Assembly: GCF_041737845.1 (NCBI RefSeq) | Contig: NZ_JBGSQX010000160.1 | Span: forward strand, 45,306-109,305 | Origin: Desulfococcus sp041737845 | GTDB taxonomy: Bacteria; Desulfobacterota; Desulfobacteria; Desulfobacterales; Desulfococcaceae | Reading direction: 5' to 3' | DNA: 64,000 nucleotides | Shown here: piece after piece, positions 17,101-24,782 of the stretch | How positions within the stretch are numbered: position 1 is the stretch's first letter | How the letters are laid out: every line of letters starts with the position of its first letter | Program-made: the position numbers and the translations under genes | The notes under the pieces: model-generated | The model's input: the letters and a program-made list of their open reading frames with translations, nothing else | Databases searched by the model: none | Told to the model about the DNA's origin: nothing

Positions 17101-18156
17101 ATGGCGGTGATGGCAGAAATGACAACGGCAGGAGCGTTTACCGCACTTATCACGCCTTTTTCAGGTGACGTCATCGATGAGGAAGGCATCGAGCGCTTGG
17201 TGGAGTTCCAGATCACCAGCGGCATAACAGGCATTTTAGCCGTCGGGACCACCGGCGAAAGCCCTGTTCTGAATTGGCGGGAGCACAATGCCGTTATCGG
17301 AAAGATCGCAACATTGAGCCGGAATCGATGCAAATGCATCGCCGGCACCGGAAGCAACAATACCCTAGAGGCCCTCGACGCCACAGAGCATGCGGCGAAA
17401 GCCGGCGTCGATGCGGTTCTGCTGGTGGACCCTTACTACAACGGCCCGAGTTCACTTGAAATCCGCCGGGAGTACGTGGCCCCCATCGCCCGGAAGTTCC
17501 CGGACATCGCGGTGATCCCCTATGTCATCCCCGGCAGGACCGGCGCCCAGCTTCTCCCGGAAGATCTGGCCATCCTCCATGAAACATTCCCCAATGTCGC
17601 CGCGGTGAAGGAGGCCACCGGGAACCTGGACAACATGCGGAAAACCCGATCCTGCTGCGGCGCGGCATTCACGATCCTTTCCGGCGACGACGGGCTGACA
17701 GCCCGGATGATGACGGATCCCGGCATCCGGGCAACCGGGGTGATCTCCGTGGCGTCCAACATCGCCCCGGGGGCTGTGGCCGACATGGTCAGACTGCTGG
17801 AGGCGGGTGAAACCGAGAAGGCCGGCCGGCTCGAATCCGCCCTCGACCCCCTTTTCAAACTGGTGACGATCACGACCGCCGAGAAAACGCCTTACGGCGA
17901 TGCAACCTGCCGAGCCAGAAATCCGCTGGGGATCAAAACCCTGATGGAGATCCTGGGCATGCCCTCCGGCGGATGCAGGAGGCCGCTGGGCAAGATGACC
18001 CTGAACGGTATCAACATCGTGTTGGGCGCTGCCAGAAAAATCCAGGCGGAACATCCGGAGATATTTGCGCCCGCAGCCGATTTTTTCAACATCGATATTG
18101 ACGCTCGCCTCAACACCCCCAGCGTGTGGAATCACCTGTATTACGAAAAATACTAG
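17101..18156 (+). CDS. dihydrodipicolinate synthase (DapA) family aldolase
   Basis: Class I aldolase/lyase of the DapA-NAL family. The product starts MAVMAEMTTAG and shows TALITPF, the pyruvate-binding GTTGE motif, the catalytic-type Tyr of VIPYVIPGRTG and the Schiff-base lysine of AAVKEATGN. At 351 residues it is about 60 longer than typical DapA, the extra being a C-terminal tail after the barrel. It could be the lysine-pathway DapA or a paralogue acting on another 2-oxo acid; no lysine genes are adjacent. It has its own promoter (17027-17055). Confidence 0.82.
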   Translation: MAVMAEMTTAGAFTALITPFSGDVIDEEGIERLVEFQITSGITGILAVGTTGESPVLNWREHNAVIGKIATLSRNRCKCIAGTGSNNTLEALDATEHAAKAGVDAVLLVDPYYNGPSSLEIRREYVAPIARKFPDIAVIPYVIPGRTGAQLLPEDLAILHETFPNVAAVKEATGNLDNMRKTRSCCGAAFTILSGDDGLTARMMTDPGIRATGVISVASNIAPGAVADMVRLLEAGETEKAGRLESALDPLFKLVTITTAEKTPYGDATCRARNPLGIKTLMEILGMPSGGCRRPLGKMTLNGINIVLGAARKIQAEHPEIFAPAADFFNIDIDARLNTPSVWNHLYYEKY

Positions 18157-18170
18157 CCTCTTCCTCCCCC

Positions 18171-18217
18171 CTGAAAAATCCTCCTGCCGATTCTCCCGGG
18201 TTCGGGGCGGCAGGAGG
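18171..18217 (-). terminator. terminator between the convergent DapA-like and YkgJ-like genes
   Basis: CCTCCTGCCG (18180-18189) pairs with CGGCAGGAGG (18208-18217). On the minus strand the stem is followed by GATTTTTCAG, a T-run fitting an intrinsic terminator for the gene starting near 19051. On the plus strand there is no T-run. Confidence 0.6.
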
Positions 18218-18244
18218 CCTTCCGCGCAAGGTGCAGAGAACCGC

Positions 18245-19051
18245 CTATGCCTTCGACGCGTTTGCCGATAGGGTCTGGGCCGCCTCGTTCACCTCGAAGT
18301 TTTTGTAATCAAACAAAATATCCTTGAGCCATATCAGGCCGAATTTCAGGAGCGCGATCTCGTCATTCCGGATGCGCTCGACGGTGTCCGGATCCACATC
18401 GTATCGCTCCAGAAACGAGCTTTCAAAGACAAATCGACGGAACTGGTCGATATTGTAGCTCACCATGAAAAAAAGCTGTTTGCTTCTTTCGGTCAGTTTG
18501 ATGTTGGCCGGAAAAGAGCGCTTTCTGACGATGAGGTCCGTCCATTCGGCGTTGATTTCATCCCGGACATCCACCCCTTGGTCCGCCCGCCATTCACGGA
18601 CTGTCCAAATAGTTTTCTCTTCAAAGCCCAGGCAGTGGGGTTCGTTGACAAAAAAATAGAACCCTTCGTCATCCGCGCCCTCCTTGTGGGCAAGGGCCGC
18701 GACGCCCAGAGGATAATACCGGCAGGCGCTGGGCCGGTCCTCGTAAACCAGGCAACCGTCATCCCGGACAAAGGGGCAGGATTCCTTCTCGTCATCCAGA
18801 AGCTTGAGATTGACCACCGGCAGGTCGGTCTTTTCCAAAACCCGGGGCTGGGTGTATATGGCCAGAAATTCTTCCGACGACAACTGAAGCCGTCTCTTCA
18901 GCAGAATGATATCGTAAGGGGTCAGAATGATATTGATACCCCGGCAGCATTGGGTAAAACACTTCACGCCGCTGTGGCATCTGAATTGAAATTTGCTGTC
19001 CAGGCCGTACTGGACAGGGGCGATCCTCGCCATATCGTTGGATTTGTCCAT
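18245..19051 (-). CDS. YkgJ-family cysteine cluster protein
   Basis: Protein of about 268 residues with the Fe/Zn-binding-type cysteine pattern of the YkgJ family near its N-terminus: CHSGVKCFTQCCRG, then CPFVRDDGCLVYEDRPSACRYYP. The family's biochemical role is not settled; a metal or iron-sulfur site is presumed. The remainder is helical without membrane segments. The start is uncertain: ATG 19051 is used, with ATG 19093 and ATG 19033 in frame. It is convergent with the DapA-like gene. Confidence 0.75.
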   Translation of the reverse strand: MDKSNDMARIAPVQYGLDSKFQFRCHSGVKCFTQCCRGINIILTPYDIILLKRRLQLSSEEFLAIYTQPRVLEKTDLPVVNLKLLDDEKESCPFVRDDGCLVYEDRPSACRYYPLGVAALAHKEGADDEGFYFFVNEPHCLGFEEKTIWTVREWRADQGVDVRDEINAEWTDLIVRKRSFPANIKLTERSKQLFFMVSYNIDQFRRFVFESSFLERYDVDPDTVERIRNDEIALLKFGLIWLKDILFDYKNFEVNEAAQTLSANASKA

Positions 19052-19182
19052 CGTGCTGTTATTTAGTCCTTTCTTTAATGATCTGATCTCCATCCGGATC
19101 CGGACGTCATTGATGAAGGGTCGAATGATAGCAGATTCCAGCCGCTTTTGACAGGCTTTAATCCAAGGTCATCCTCACATCT

Positions 19183-20427
19183 TCAGGGCCGGGATGAAAA
19201 TGACAGGCTCCCCGCCGGCACCCCCGACGCAAGGGGCAGGCGCACTTCGAAGACGCTCCCCTCCCCCACCCTGCTTTTCACGACGATCTCTCCTTTGTGC
19301 TGCTGGATGATGTTATAGCAGGTGGACAACCCGATGCCGATCCCCTTTCCCACCGGCTTGGTCGTAAAAAACGGCTCGAAAAGCTTGTCCTGGTCCTGGG
19401 GAAGGATGCCGCATCCCGTATCCTCGACGCTGAGCACAATCGATCGATCCCCCTCCTGAAGCGTCCGCACCAGGATGGTCCCTTTCTCCTGAACCGCATC
19501 CAGCGCATTCAGGACCAGGTTGATGACCACCTGCTTCAATTCCGCGACCACCCCGTAAACCGACGGCAGCGACGGGGACAGGTCCAGGCAGATGGCGCGA
19601 TGGAGTTTTTTCTTGAGCTGGTGTTCGAGAATCTTGATGACGTCCACCGTGAGTTCGTTGAGATTGAGGGGCGCATGGACGACGCGGTTCCGGGGGCTGA
19701 AGGTCAGGAGATTCTGGACTATATCCCGGCAGCGATTACACTCCGCCAGGATGGTCTGGATGTATTCCTCAAGGTCCTTTTTGAGGCCCTTGTCCGCCGG
19801 GTCATTGCCCAGCCGCTTCTCCAGGACGGGAAGGCGGCGTCTCAAACCCTCCGAGAATCCGGAGATGGCCGCCAGGGGGTTGTTGATCTCATGCGCCACC
19901 CCGGCGGCAAGGAGTCCTATGGTCGCCATCTTCTCGGTATGGTAATATTTGGCCTGATACGCCTTTTCAACGGTGACGTCCCGCTTCAGCAGCAGGATGT
20001 TCTCCACATTTCCAAAGCCGTCCCGAAGCAGGGATGCGGTGATTTCGAACTGCCGGTTTTTACCGTTCATGCTGTAGATGTGCATATGCCGGCAGGTGTC
20101 ATTTTGCTGCACCGCCGCCACCATGGGACAGTCGTCGCACGGATGATCCTGGCCGCGGAACACGCGATAACAGTGTTCCCCCCTGGGGGACGGGTGGGAA
20201 AAGGTGGCGTGGAAGACGTGATTGACGGATTGGATCCTGAAATCGAGCCCGACCACCGCCATGACATCGGTGATCCCGTCGATGATCGCCTGAACCTGCT
20301 GCCGTTTCTGTTCGAGCTTCAGGTTGGTCTCCTGAAGCTCCCGAATCTTGATCTGAACCTCCTTGAAGAAGCCGAGCTTGGTATGGCCCAGGCCGATCAG
20401 GTCTTCCATTTTGGTTTCGTTGGTCAT
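19183..20427 (-). CDS. orphan PAS sensor histidine kinase
   Basis: Cytoplasmic two-component kinase of about 414 residues: N-terminal helices (to about residue 45), a PAS domain (about 45-165) containing the cysteine pair of HPCDDCPMV, a HisKA segment with the phosphorylated His in AHEINNPLAAISGF, and a HATPase domain ending with DTGCGILPQDQ, FEPFFTTKPVGKGIGIGLS. There are no transmembrane segments. GAGGAGG lies seven bases before ATG 20427, which overlaps the alcohol dehydrogenase stop (TGATG), so the two are translationally coupled. No response regulator is adjacent. The PAS cysteines could bind a cofactor or sense redox state, but this is inference. Confidence 0.9.
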   Translation of the reverse strand: MTNETKMEDLIGLGHTKLGFFKEVQIKIRELQETNLKLEQKRQQVQAIIDGITDVMAVVGLDFRIQSVNHVFHATFSHPSPRGEHCYRVFRGQDHPCDDCPMVAAVQQNDTCRHMHIYSMNGKNRQFEITASLLRDGFGNVENILLLKRDVTVEKAYQAKYYHTEKMATIGLLAAGVAHEINNPLAAISGFSEGLRRRLPVLEKRLGNDPADKGLKKDLEEYIQTILAECNRCRDIVQNLLTFSPRNRVVHAPLNLNELTVDVIKILEHQLKKKLHRAICLDLSPSLPSVYGVVAELKQVVINLVLNALDAVQEKGTILVRTLQEGDRSIVLSVEDTGCGILPQDQDKLFEPFFTTKPVGKGIGIGLSTCYNIIQQHKGEIVVKSRVGEGSVFEVRLPLASGVPAGSLSFSSRP

Positions 20428-21575
20428 CACCAGGCCTCCTCACAGACCCGAAGCATATCTTCCCATGTGGCGGGGCGGGGATTCGTCAGGAGGCAGGAAT
20501 CATGGGACGCCATCCTGCAGAGCCGGGGCAGCTCGGATCGGTCCGGGACGATATCCCGCAATCGCGTGGAGATGTTCAGCGCCCCGCAGTATTCCGCCAG
20601 TTTCTCGATGCCCGCCAGCGCGGTTTCATCCTCGTTTCTCAAGCGCCTGCCCAGCACGATCTGTCCGATCCTGGCGATCTTGTCCCGGCAGGCAGGAAGG
20701 TTGTAGCGCATGACATGAGGAAGGAGGACCGGATGAATCAGCCCGTGGACGACGTCCAGCATCCCCCCCAGGGAATGCGCTAAAGCATGATCCATGCCAA
20801 GGCTGGCGTTGCTGAATGCCATGCCCGCGGAGGTACTGGCGATGCAGAGGTTTTCCAGGGCATCAATGGAGCGGGTCTCGGCGGCATGGGGCAGGTGCCG
20901 GACGATTAGCTCTATTGCTTTGAGGGAATGAATCTCGGTAAACGGAGAGGCCAGCAGGGAGACATAGGATTCGACCGCATGGGCCATGGCGTCGATGGCC
21001 GCCGCGATGATCAGGGAGCGGCTCTTGGTCGTCAGGAGGGTCGGATCAATGATCGATATGTTGGGCACCAGGGTCCGGCTGATGATCGACATCTTCACCT
21101 GCCTCCGGACATCGTTGATGATGGTGAACTGGGATACGTCCGAACCGCTTCCCCCCGTGGAGGGGATGAAAACCATGGGCGGCAGCGGCCGCTGAATCCG
21201 ATTGGCACCTTCGTAGTCATGAACCGTTCCGCCGTTGCTGGCCACCAGGGCGATCCCCTTGGCGGCGTCCATCGGACTGCCGCCGCCGATGGCCATCACC
21301 ACGTCACATCCTTTCTCGGCATAAAGACGCGCGCCATCCTGCACTTGAAAATCCCTCGGGTTGGCCACCACATCCGAAAAATAGAAGCACTTCAGGTTCT
21401 CATCCTCCAGCAACTCGAAGACTTTGTCCACCCAACCCGATCTTTCGAGACCGGCGTCGCTCACCAGGAAGATCTTTTCACCGCCGAGGCGCTTTGCGCA
21501 AAGCCCCGCATATTGAAGGCTTCCCCTCCCGAAGAAAATCTCCGGTACGGAAAATTTTTTCACATTCAAAACCAT
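20427..21575 (-). CDS. iron-containing alcohol dehydrogenase
   Basis: Group III Fe-dependent alcohol dehydrogenase of 382 residues from ATG 21575 (GGAGG upstream). NAD-binding GGGSPMDAAKG is present, and metal ligands are expected at the Asp and His of AAIDAMAHAVE, the His of MDHALAHSLGG and the His of VVHGLIHPVLLPH. Family members oxidise alcohols or reduce aldehydes with NAD(P)H. It is the first gene of a two-gene unit with the sensor kinase downstream. It is a diverged paralogue of the enzyme at 22447-23613. Substrate unknown. Confidence 0.92.
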   Translation of the reverse strand: MVLNVKKFSVPEIFFGRGSLQYAGLCAKRLGGEKIFLVSDAGLERSGWVDKVFELLEDENLKCFYFSDVVANPRDFQVQDGARLYAEKGCDVVMAIGGGSPMDAAKGIALVASNGGTVHDYEGANRIQRPLPPMVFIPSTGGSGSDVSQFTIINDVRRQVKMSIISRTLVPNISIIDPTLLTTKSRSLIIAAAIDAMAHAVESYVSLLASPFTEIHSLKAIELIVRHLPHAAETRSIDALENLCIASTSAGMAFSNASLGMDHALAHSLGGMLDVVHGLIHPVLLPHVMRYNLPACRDKIARIGQIVLGRRLRNEDETALAGIEKLAEYCGALNISTRLRDIVPDRSELPRLCRMASHDSCLLTNPRPATWEDMLRVCEEAW

Positions 21576-21708
21576 AGCCCCCCTACCTCCCATCGATCTG
21601 TAACGGATTCAGGATGTTCTATATAGAATTCACCCTACAGGCAGCGGCGCTTCACGCGCTCCTCCTGAGCGCCGTCTTGCCCGGATCCGCACATCCGGCA
21701 CGGCCATG

Positions 21709-21975
21709 CTAATGCTTTCGCTGATATGCCGCAATCAAATCCCTGACCTTATCCTTTTTATATCCGACCACCACATCTCCCTCAACCACCAGCGTCGGAA
21801 AAGAGCAATCGGGGTTGACGGCCTTAAGTTCTTTCATGGTCAGGTTACGTTCCTCACCGACCAGCATATCCACATAGGTCCAATCAAACTCAACCTCGTT
21901 GTCGATGAGAAAATTCCTCAGACTCTTGCAATGGGCACAGGAGGACAACCCATACAATTTTATATTGCCTTTCAT
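21709..21975 (-). CDS. glutaredoxin-like thioredoxin-fold protein
   Basis: Small thioredoxin-fold protein of 88 residues from ATG 21975 (GGAGGAG precedes). It has a CxxC-type active site in LSSCAHCKSLRNFL and the cis-proline segment CSFPTLVVEGDVVVGY, as in glutaredoxins and GST N-terminal domains. It probably reduces disulfides or persulfides in the cytoplasm. It is monocistronic, 113 bp upstream of the alcohol dehydrogenase start on the same strand, with no clear shared role. Confidence 0.85.
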   Translation of the reverse strand: MKGNIKLYGLSSCAHCKSLRNFLIDNEVEFDWTYVDMLVGEERNLTMKELKAVNPDCSFPTLVVEGDVVVGYKKDKVRDLIAAYQRKH

Positions 21976-22446
21976 CATCTCCTCCGTAATCCTTAAGGGG
22001 CGCGGCCGCTTATCCAAACCCGCGACAGTAAAAGCCTACACCTGAACAGAAACCCGTGTTTTGTAAATTTATCATAAAATCTAAATCGGTCAATAGCACT
22101 GAACCGCGGCGTTCAAACTCACGCGCCTGACGGCAGCACAATCAACCATCACTTGTTTCTTATTGACCGCATTACCCTTGGAATATGGGTCATATTGATA
22201 CAATGCTACGGACAGGCCCATGGCCGGTGGACCTAAGGATGAACCCTCGATAACAAAATTTTAAAACTAATGATTTTAATCTTTTAGGCTGTTTACTGAA
22301 AATGTTTATTCCTCAAATAACATGGATGGCCTTTTTCTTGCTGAGTAGTTGTATCAGTTTTAGAAGTCAATATTTCACAGGGCGGAGAAAAATTTCGGAT
22401 TTTCGCTCAATCCCTGAATTAAATTCATCACAAGGAGGGTAATCCC
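21976..22446. other. intergenic region with a sigma-54-like promoter
   Basis: No gene is visible in these 470 bp between a minus-strand glutaredoxin-like gene and a plus-strand alcohol dehydrogenase. It is AT-richer than the surroundings. The best signal is the -24/-12 element at 22327-22342. The 150 bp before it could hold activator sites; I see no clear palindrome there. Confidence 0.6.
22327..22342 (+). promoter_or_regulatory. candidate sigma-54 promoter of the second alcohol dehydrogenase
   Basis: TGGCCTTTTTCTTGCT keeps the GG (22328-22329) and GC (22340-22341) dinucleotides exactly 10 bp apart, as in -24/-12 promoters. The start codon is about 105 bp downstream. The long upstream leader leaves room for an enhancer-binding protein. 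Confidence 0.5.
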
Positions 22447-23613
22447 ATGGCAGTTCAAGAACAGGTATTTGGTTTCTTCATTCCGACCGTAACATTGATG
22501 GGTATCGGCGCTCACAAAGAGATCGGCAGCCAGATTAAGACTCTGGGCGCCAAAAAGCCTTTGATCGTCACCGACAAGGGCATCACCGGAGCGGGAATCA
22601 CCGAAAAAATCGTCAAGATGATCAAAGAGGATCTCGGCGTGACGTGCCCGGTTTTCGATGAAACCATTCCGAATCCCACGGACAAAAACGTCCATGACGG
22701 CCTGGAAGCCTACAAAAAAAACGGATGTGACTCCATCATCTCCCTGGGCGGCGGAAGCCCCCACGACTGCGGCAAGGGCGTCGGCATCCTGGCCACCAAC
22801 GGCGGGAAAATCCACGACTACGAAGGCGTCAACAAATCCACCAAGAACATGCCGCCGTTCATCGCCGTCAACACCACCGCCGGAACCGCCAGTGAAATGA
22901 CCCGGTTCTGCATCATCACGGACCTGTCCCGGAAGGTCAAAATGGCCATCGTCGACTGGCGCGTGACCCCGACCGTCGCCATCAACGACCCGCTCCTGAT
23001 GGCCGGCATGCCTCCGGGGCTGACCGCAGCAACGGGCATGGATGCGCTGACCCACGCTGTCGAGGCGTACGTTTCCACCGCCGCCACCCCGGTCACCGAT
23101 GCCTGCGCGCTCAAGGCCATCAGCTTGGTCGCCACCAACCTCCGGGCGGCGGTCGCCAACGGTGCCGACATGGCCGCCAGAGACCAGATGGCTTATGCGG
23201 AATACCTTGCGGGCATGGCCTTCAACAACGCCAGCCTCGGACATGTTCATGCCATGGCCCACCAGCTGGGCGGTTTCTATGATCTTCCCCACGGGGTCTG
23301 CAATGCCATTCTTTTGCCCCATGTATCGAAATTCAACCTGATCGCCAAAATGGAACGCTTTGGTGATATCGCCACTGCCATGGGTGAAAACATTAAAGGC
23401 CTGTCCAAACGCGCGGCGGCGGACGTGGCCCTGGAGTCGATCAAGACCCTCTCCAAGGACGTCGGCATCCCCGGCGGCCTGACCGAACTGGGCGTCAAGG
23501 AAAAGGATCTCAAGATCATGGCTGAAAATGCCCAGAAGGATGCCTGCGGGCTGACCAACCCCAGATGTCCGACCCTGGATGACGTGATCCAGATCTACAA
23601 GAACGCGCTCTGA
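22447..23613 (+). CDS. iron-containing alcohol dehydrogenase
   Basis: Fe-dependent alcohol dehydrogenase of 388 residues preceded by AAGGAGGG. The NAD-binding GGGSPHDCGKG motif is present, with metal ligands in the Asp/His of TGMDALTHAVEAY and the His residues of LGHVHAMAHQLGGFYDLPHGVCNAILLPH. It closely resembles abundant ethanol or alcohol dehydrogenases of sulfate reducers. It is monocistronic, with a possible sigma-54 promoter upstream and a terminator at 23671-23709, suggesting inducible, high-level expression. Confidence 0.94.
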   Translation: MAVQEQVFGFFIPTVTLMGIGAHKEIGSQIKTLGAKKPLIVTDKGITGAGITEKIVKMIKEDLGVTCPVFDETIPNPTDKNVHDGLEAYKKNGCDSIISLGGGSPHDCGKGVGILATNGGKIHDYEGVNKSTKNMPPFIAVNTTAGTASEMTRFCIITDLSRKVKMAIVDWRVTPTVAINDPLLMAGMPPGLTAATGMDALTHAVEAYVSTAATPVTDACALKAISLVATNLRAAVANGADMAARDQMAYAEYLAGMAFNNASLGHVHAMAHQLGGFYDLPHGVCNAILLPHVSKFNLIAKMERFGDIATAMGENIKGLSKRAAADVALESIKTLSKDVGIPGGLTELGVKEKDLKIMAENAQKDACGLTNPRCPTLDDVIQIYKNAL

Positions 23614-23670
23614 TCCCGATTCCCGATCGGTCAATACGACACGTCGCATTTGAGCCGATGATCCAACAAA

Positions 23671-23709
23671 CCCCGCGCCGGCTTTCCCGGTGCGGGGTTT
23701 TCGTTTTTG
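23671..23709 (+). terminator. intrinsic terminator after the alcohol dehydrogenase
   Basis: CCCCGCGCCGG pairs with CCGGTGCGGGG (one G-T pair), followed by TTTTCGTTTTT. Confidence 0.85.
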
Positions 23710-24051
23710 AAGCCTTTTGTCAGATCGATCGTGTCGCAGGCAAAGCCTTGCCGTCATATCCCTCAACATCACCCCTCGGCGGTCTGGCAAAGAATACAGG
23801 CCCCCCGCGTCTCCTGCCGGCCCCATCACGAGGAAGCCTCACATCCCACCGGGCCTGACCGTCAGGATCGGTCTCCAGGCATCCTTCCGGCGCCAATGCC
23901 CGTCCTCGACTCAAGAATGAATGGAATCTCATTCTTTATCGCACGGACCCGCCGGATCTGAAACCTTGCGCGTCAATTCAGTCAAAACATTGGATATATT
24001 TTAAATTTTTTTCATTATAGATTGTTTTAAACCCGTCCACACTGAATCCTC

Positions 24052-24097
24052 TTGACAAGGATTCCAACGCTCTGATAATGAATGAACATTCATTCAT
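24052..24097 (+). promoter_or_regulatory. tetR promoter with overlapping palindromic operator
   Basis: TTGACA (24052-24057) and GATAAT (24074-24079) are spaced 16 bp. Overlapping the -10 is the palindrome ATGAATGAACATTCATTCAT (24078-24097), with perfect 9-bp arms around CA. The same palindrome recurs at 28978-28997 and in part at 28759-28777. Confidence 0.7.
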
Positions 24098-24108
24098 ATT
24101 CAACCATC

Positions 24109-24747
24109 ATGTTTTCAAGGAGGTATCCTATCAACATCAAGGCAAAAACGGGGGATAAATACCATCGCATCCTTGAAGCAGCCGTCAAAGTATTCGCCGA
24201 AAAAGGATTTCATCAGTCGACCATTTCTCAGATTGCCAGGGAGGCCGGCGTCGCCGACGGGACGATCTACCTTTACTTCAAAAACAAAGACGACATCCTG
24301 GTTCAGTTCTTTCAGTACAAGACGAGACAGGTCTTCAGCGGCTTTCGGGAAGAGGTCAAAAAGGCCGACACCGCCGTCGCCAAGCTGCGCAATCTCGTTC
24401 ACCGTCACCTGACGGAGTTCCAGCGGGATCGCGATATGGCCATCGTATACCAGTCGTTCGCCCACCATAAAAATGATCTCGTCGAGGACAATATCCGGGA
24501 AATGTCCAAGATGTATCTTGAAATGGTCTCGGAAATCCTGGAGCTCGGGCAGCAGGAAGGGTCCATGAGAAAAGACATCTACGTGGGACTGGTCAAACGG
24601 TTCATACTCGGCGCCGTGGAATCGGCGATCAGCAATTGGCTTCGTTCCAGGAAAGAATATGATCTCGCCTCCATGGCCGACCCCCTGATTGACCTGTTCA
24701 TTCAAGGCATCGGCACGACGGATACGGCATCACAAAACCATGCGTGA
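24109..24747 (+). CDS. TetR-family regulator of fatty-acid oxidation genes
   Basis: TetR repressor of roughly 205-212 residues. The helix-turn-helix is clear (RILEAAVKVFAEKGFHQSTISQIAREAGVADGTIYLYFKNKDDILVQFF), followed by a helical ligand-binding domain. The start is problematic: the in-frame ATGs at 24082 and 24109 lie in the operator or just before a perfect AGGAGG (24118-24123), which points instead to an in-frame ATC at 24130. It is followed 35 bp later by an acyl-CoA dehydrogenase, and its operator is repeated at the EtfBA cluster. By analogy with FadR-type TetR proteins it probably senses acyl-CoA; this is inference. Confidence 0.88.
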   Translation: MFSRRYPINIKAKTGDKYHRILEAAVKVFAEKGFHQSTISQIAREAGVADGTIYLYFKNKDDILVQFFQYKTRQVFSGFREEVKKADTAVAKLRNLVHRHLTEFQRDRDMAIVYQSFAHHKNDLVEDNIREMSKMYLEMVSEILELGQQEGSMRKDIYVGLVKRFILGAVESAISNWLRSRKEYDLASMADPLIDLFIQGIGTTDTASQNHA

Positions 24748-24782
24748 CTCAAAATTACTCATAATCAAGGAGTACAAAAAAA

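Larger units (their letters stand above)
23614..24108. other. intergenic region before the TetR gene
   Basis: No gene recognised. It contains the alcohol dehydrogenase terminator, an inverted repeat AAGAATGA (23913-23920) / TCATTCTT (23929-23936) with 8-bp spacer, and the tetR promoter-operator at 24052-24097. Open frames in the GC-rich middle part have no family-like sequence. Confidence 0.6.
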
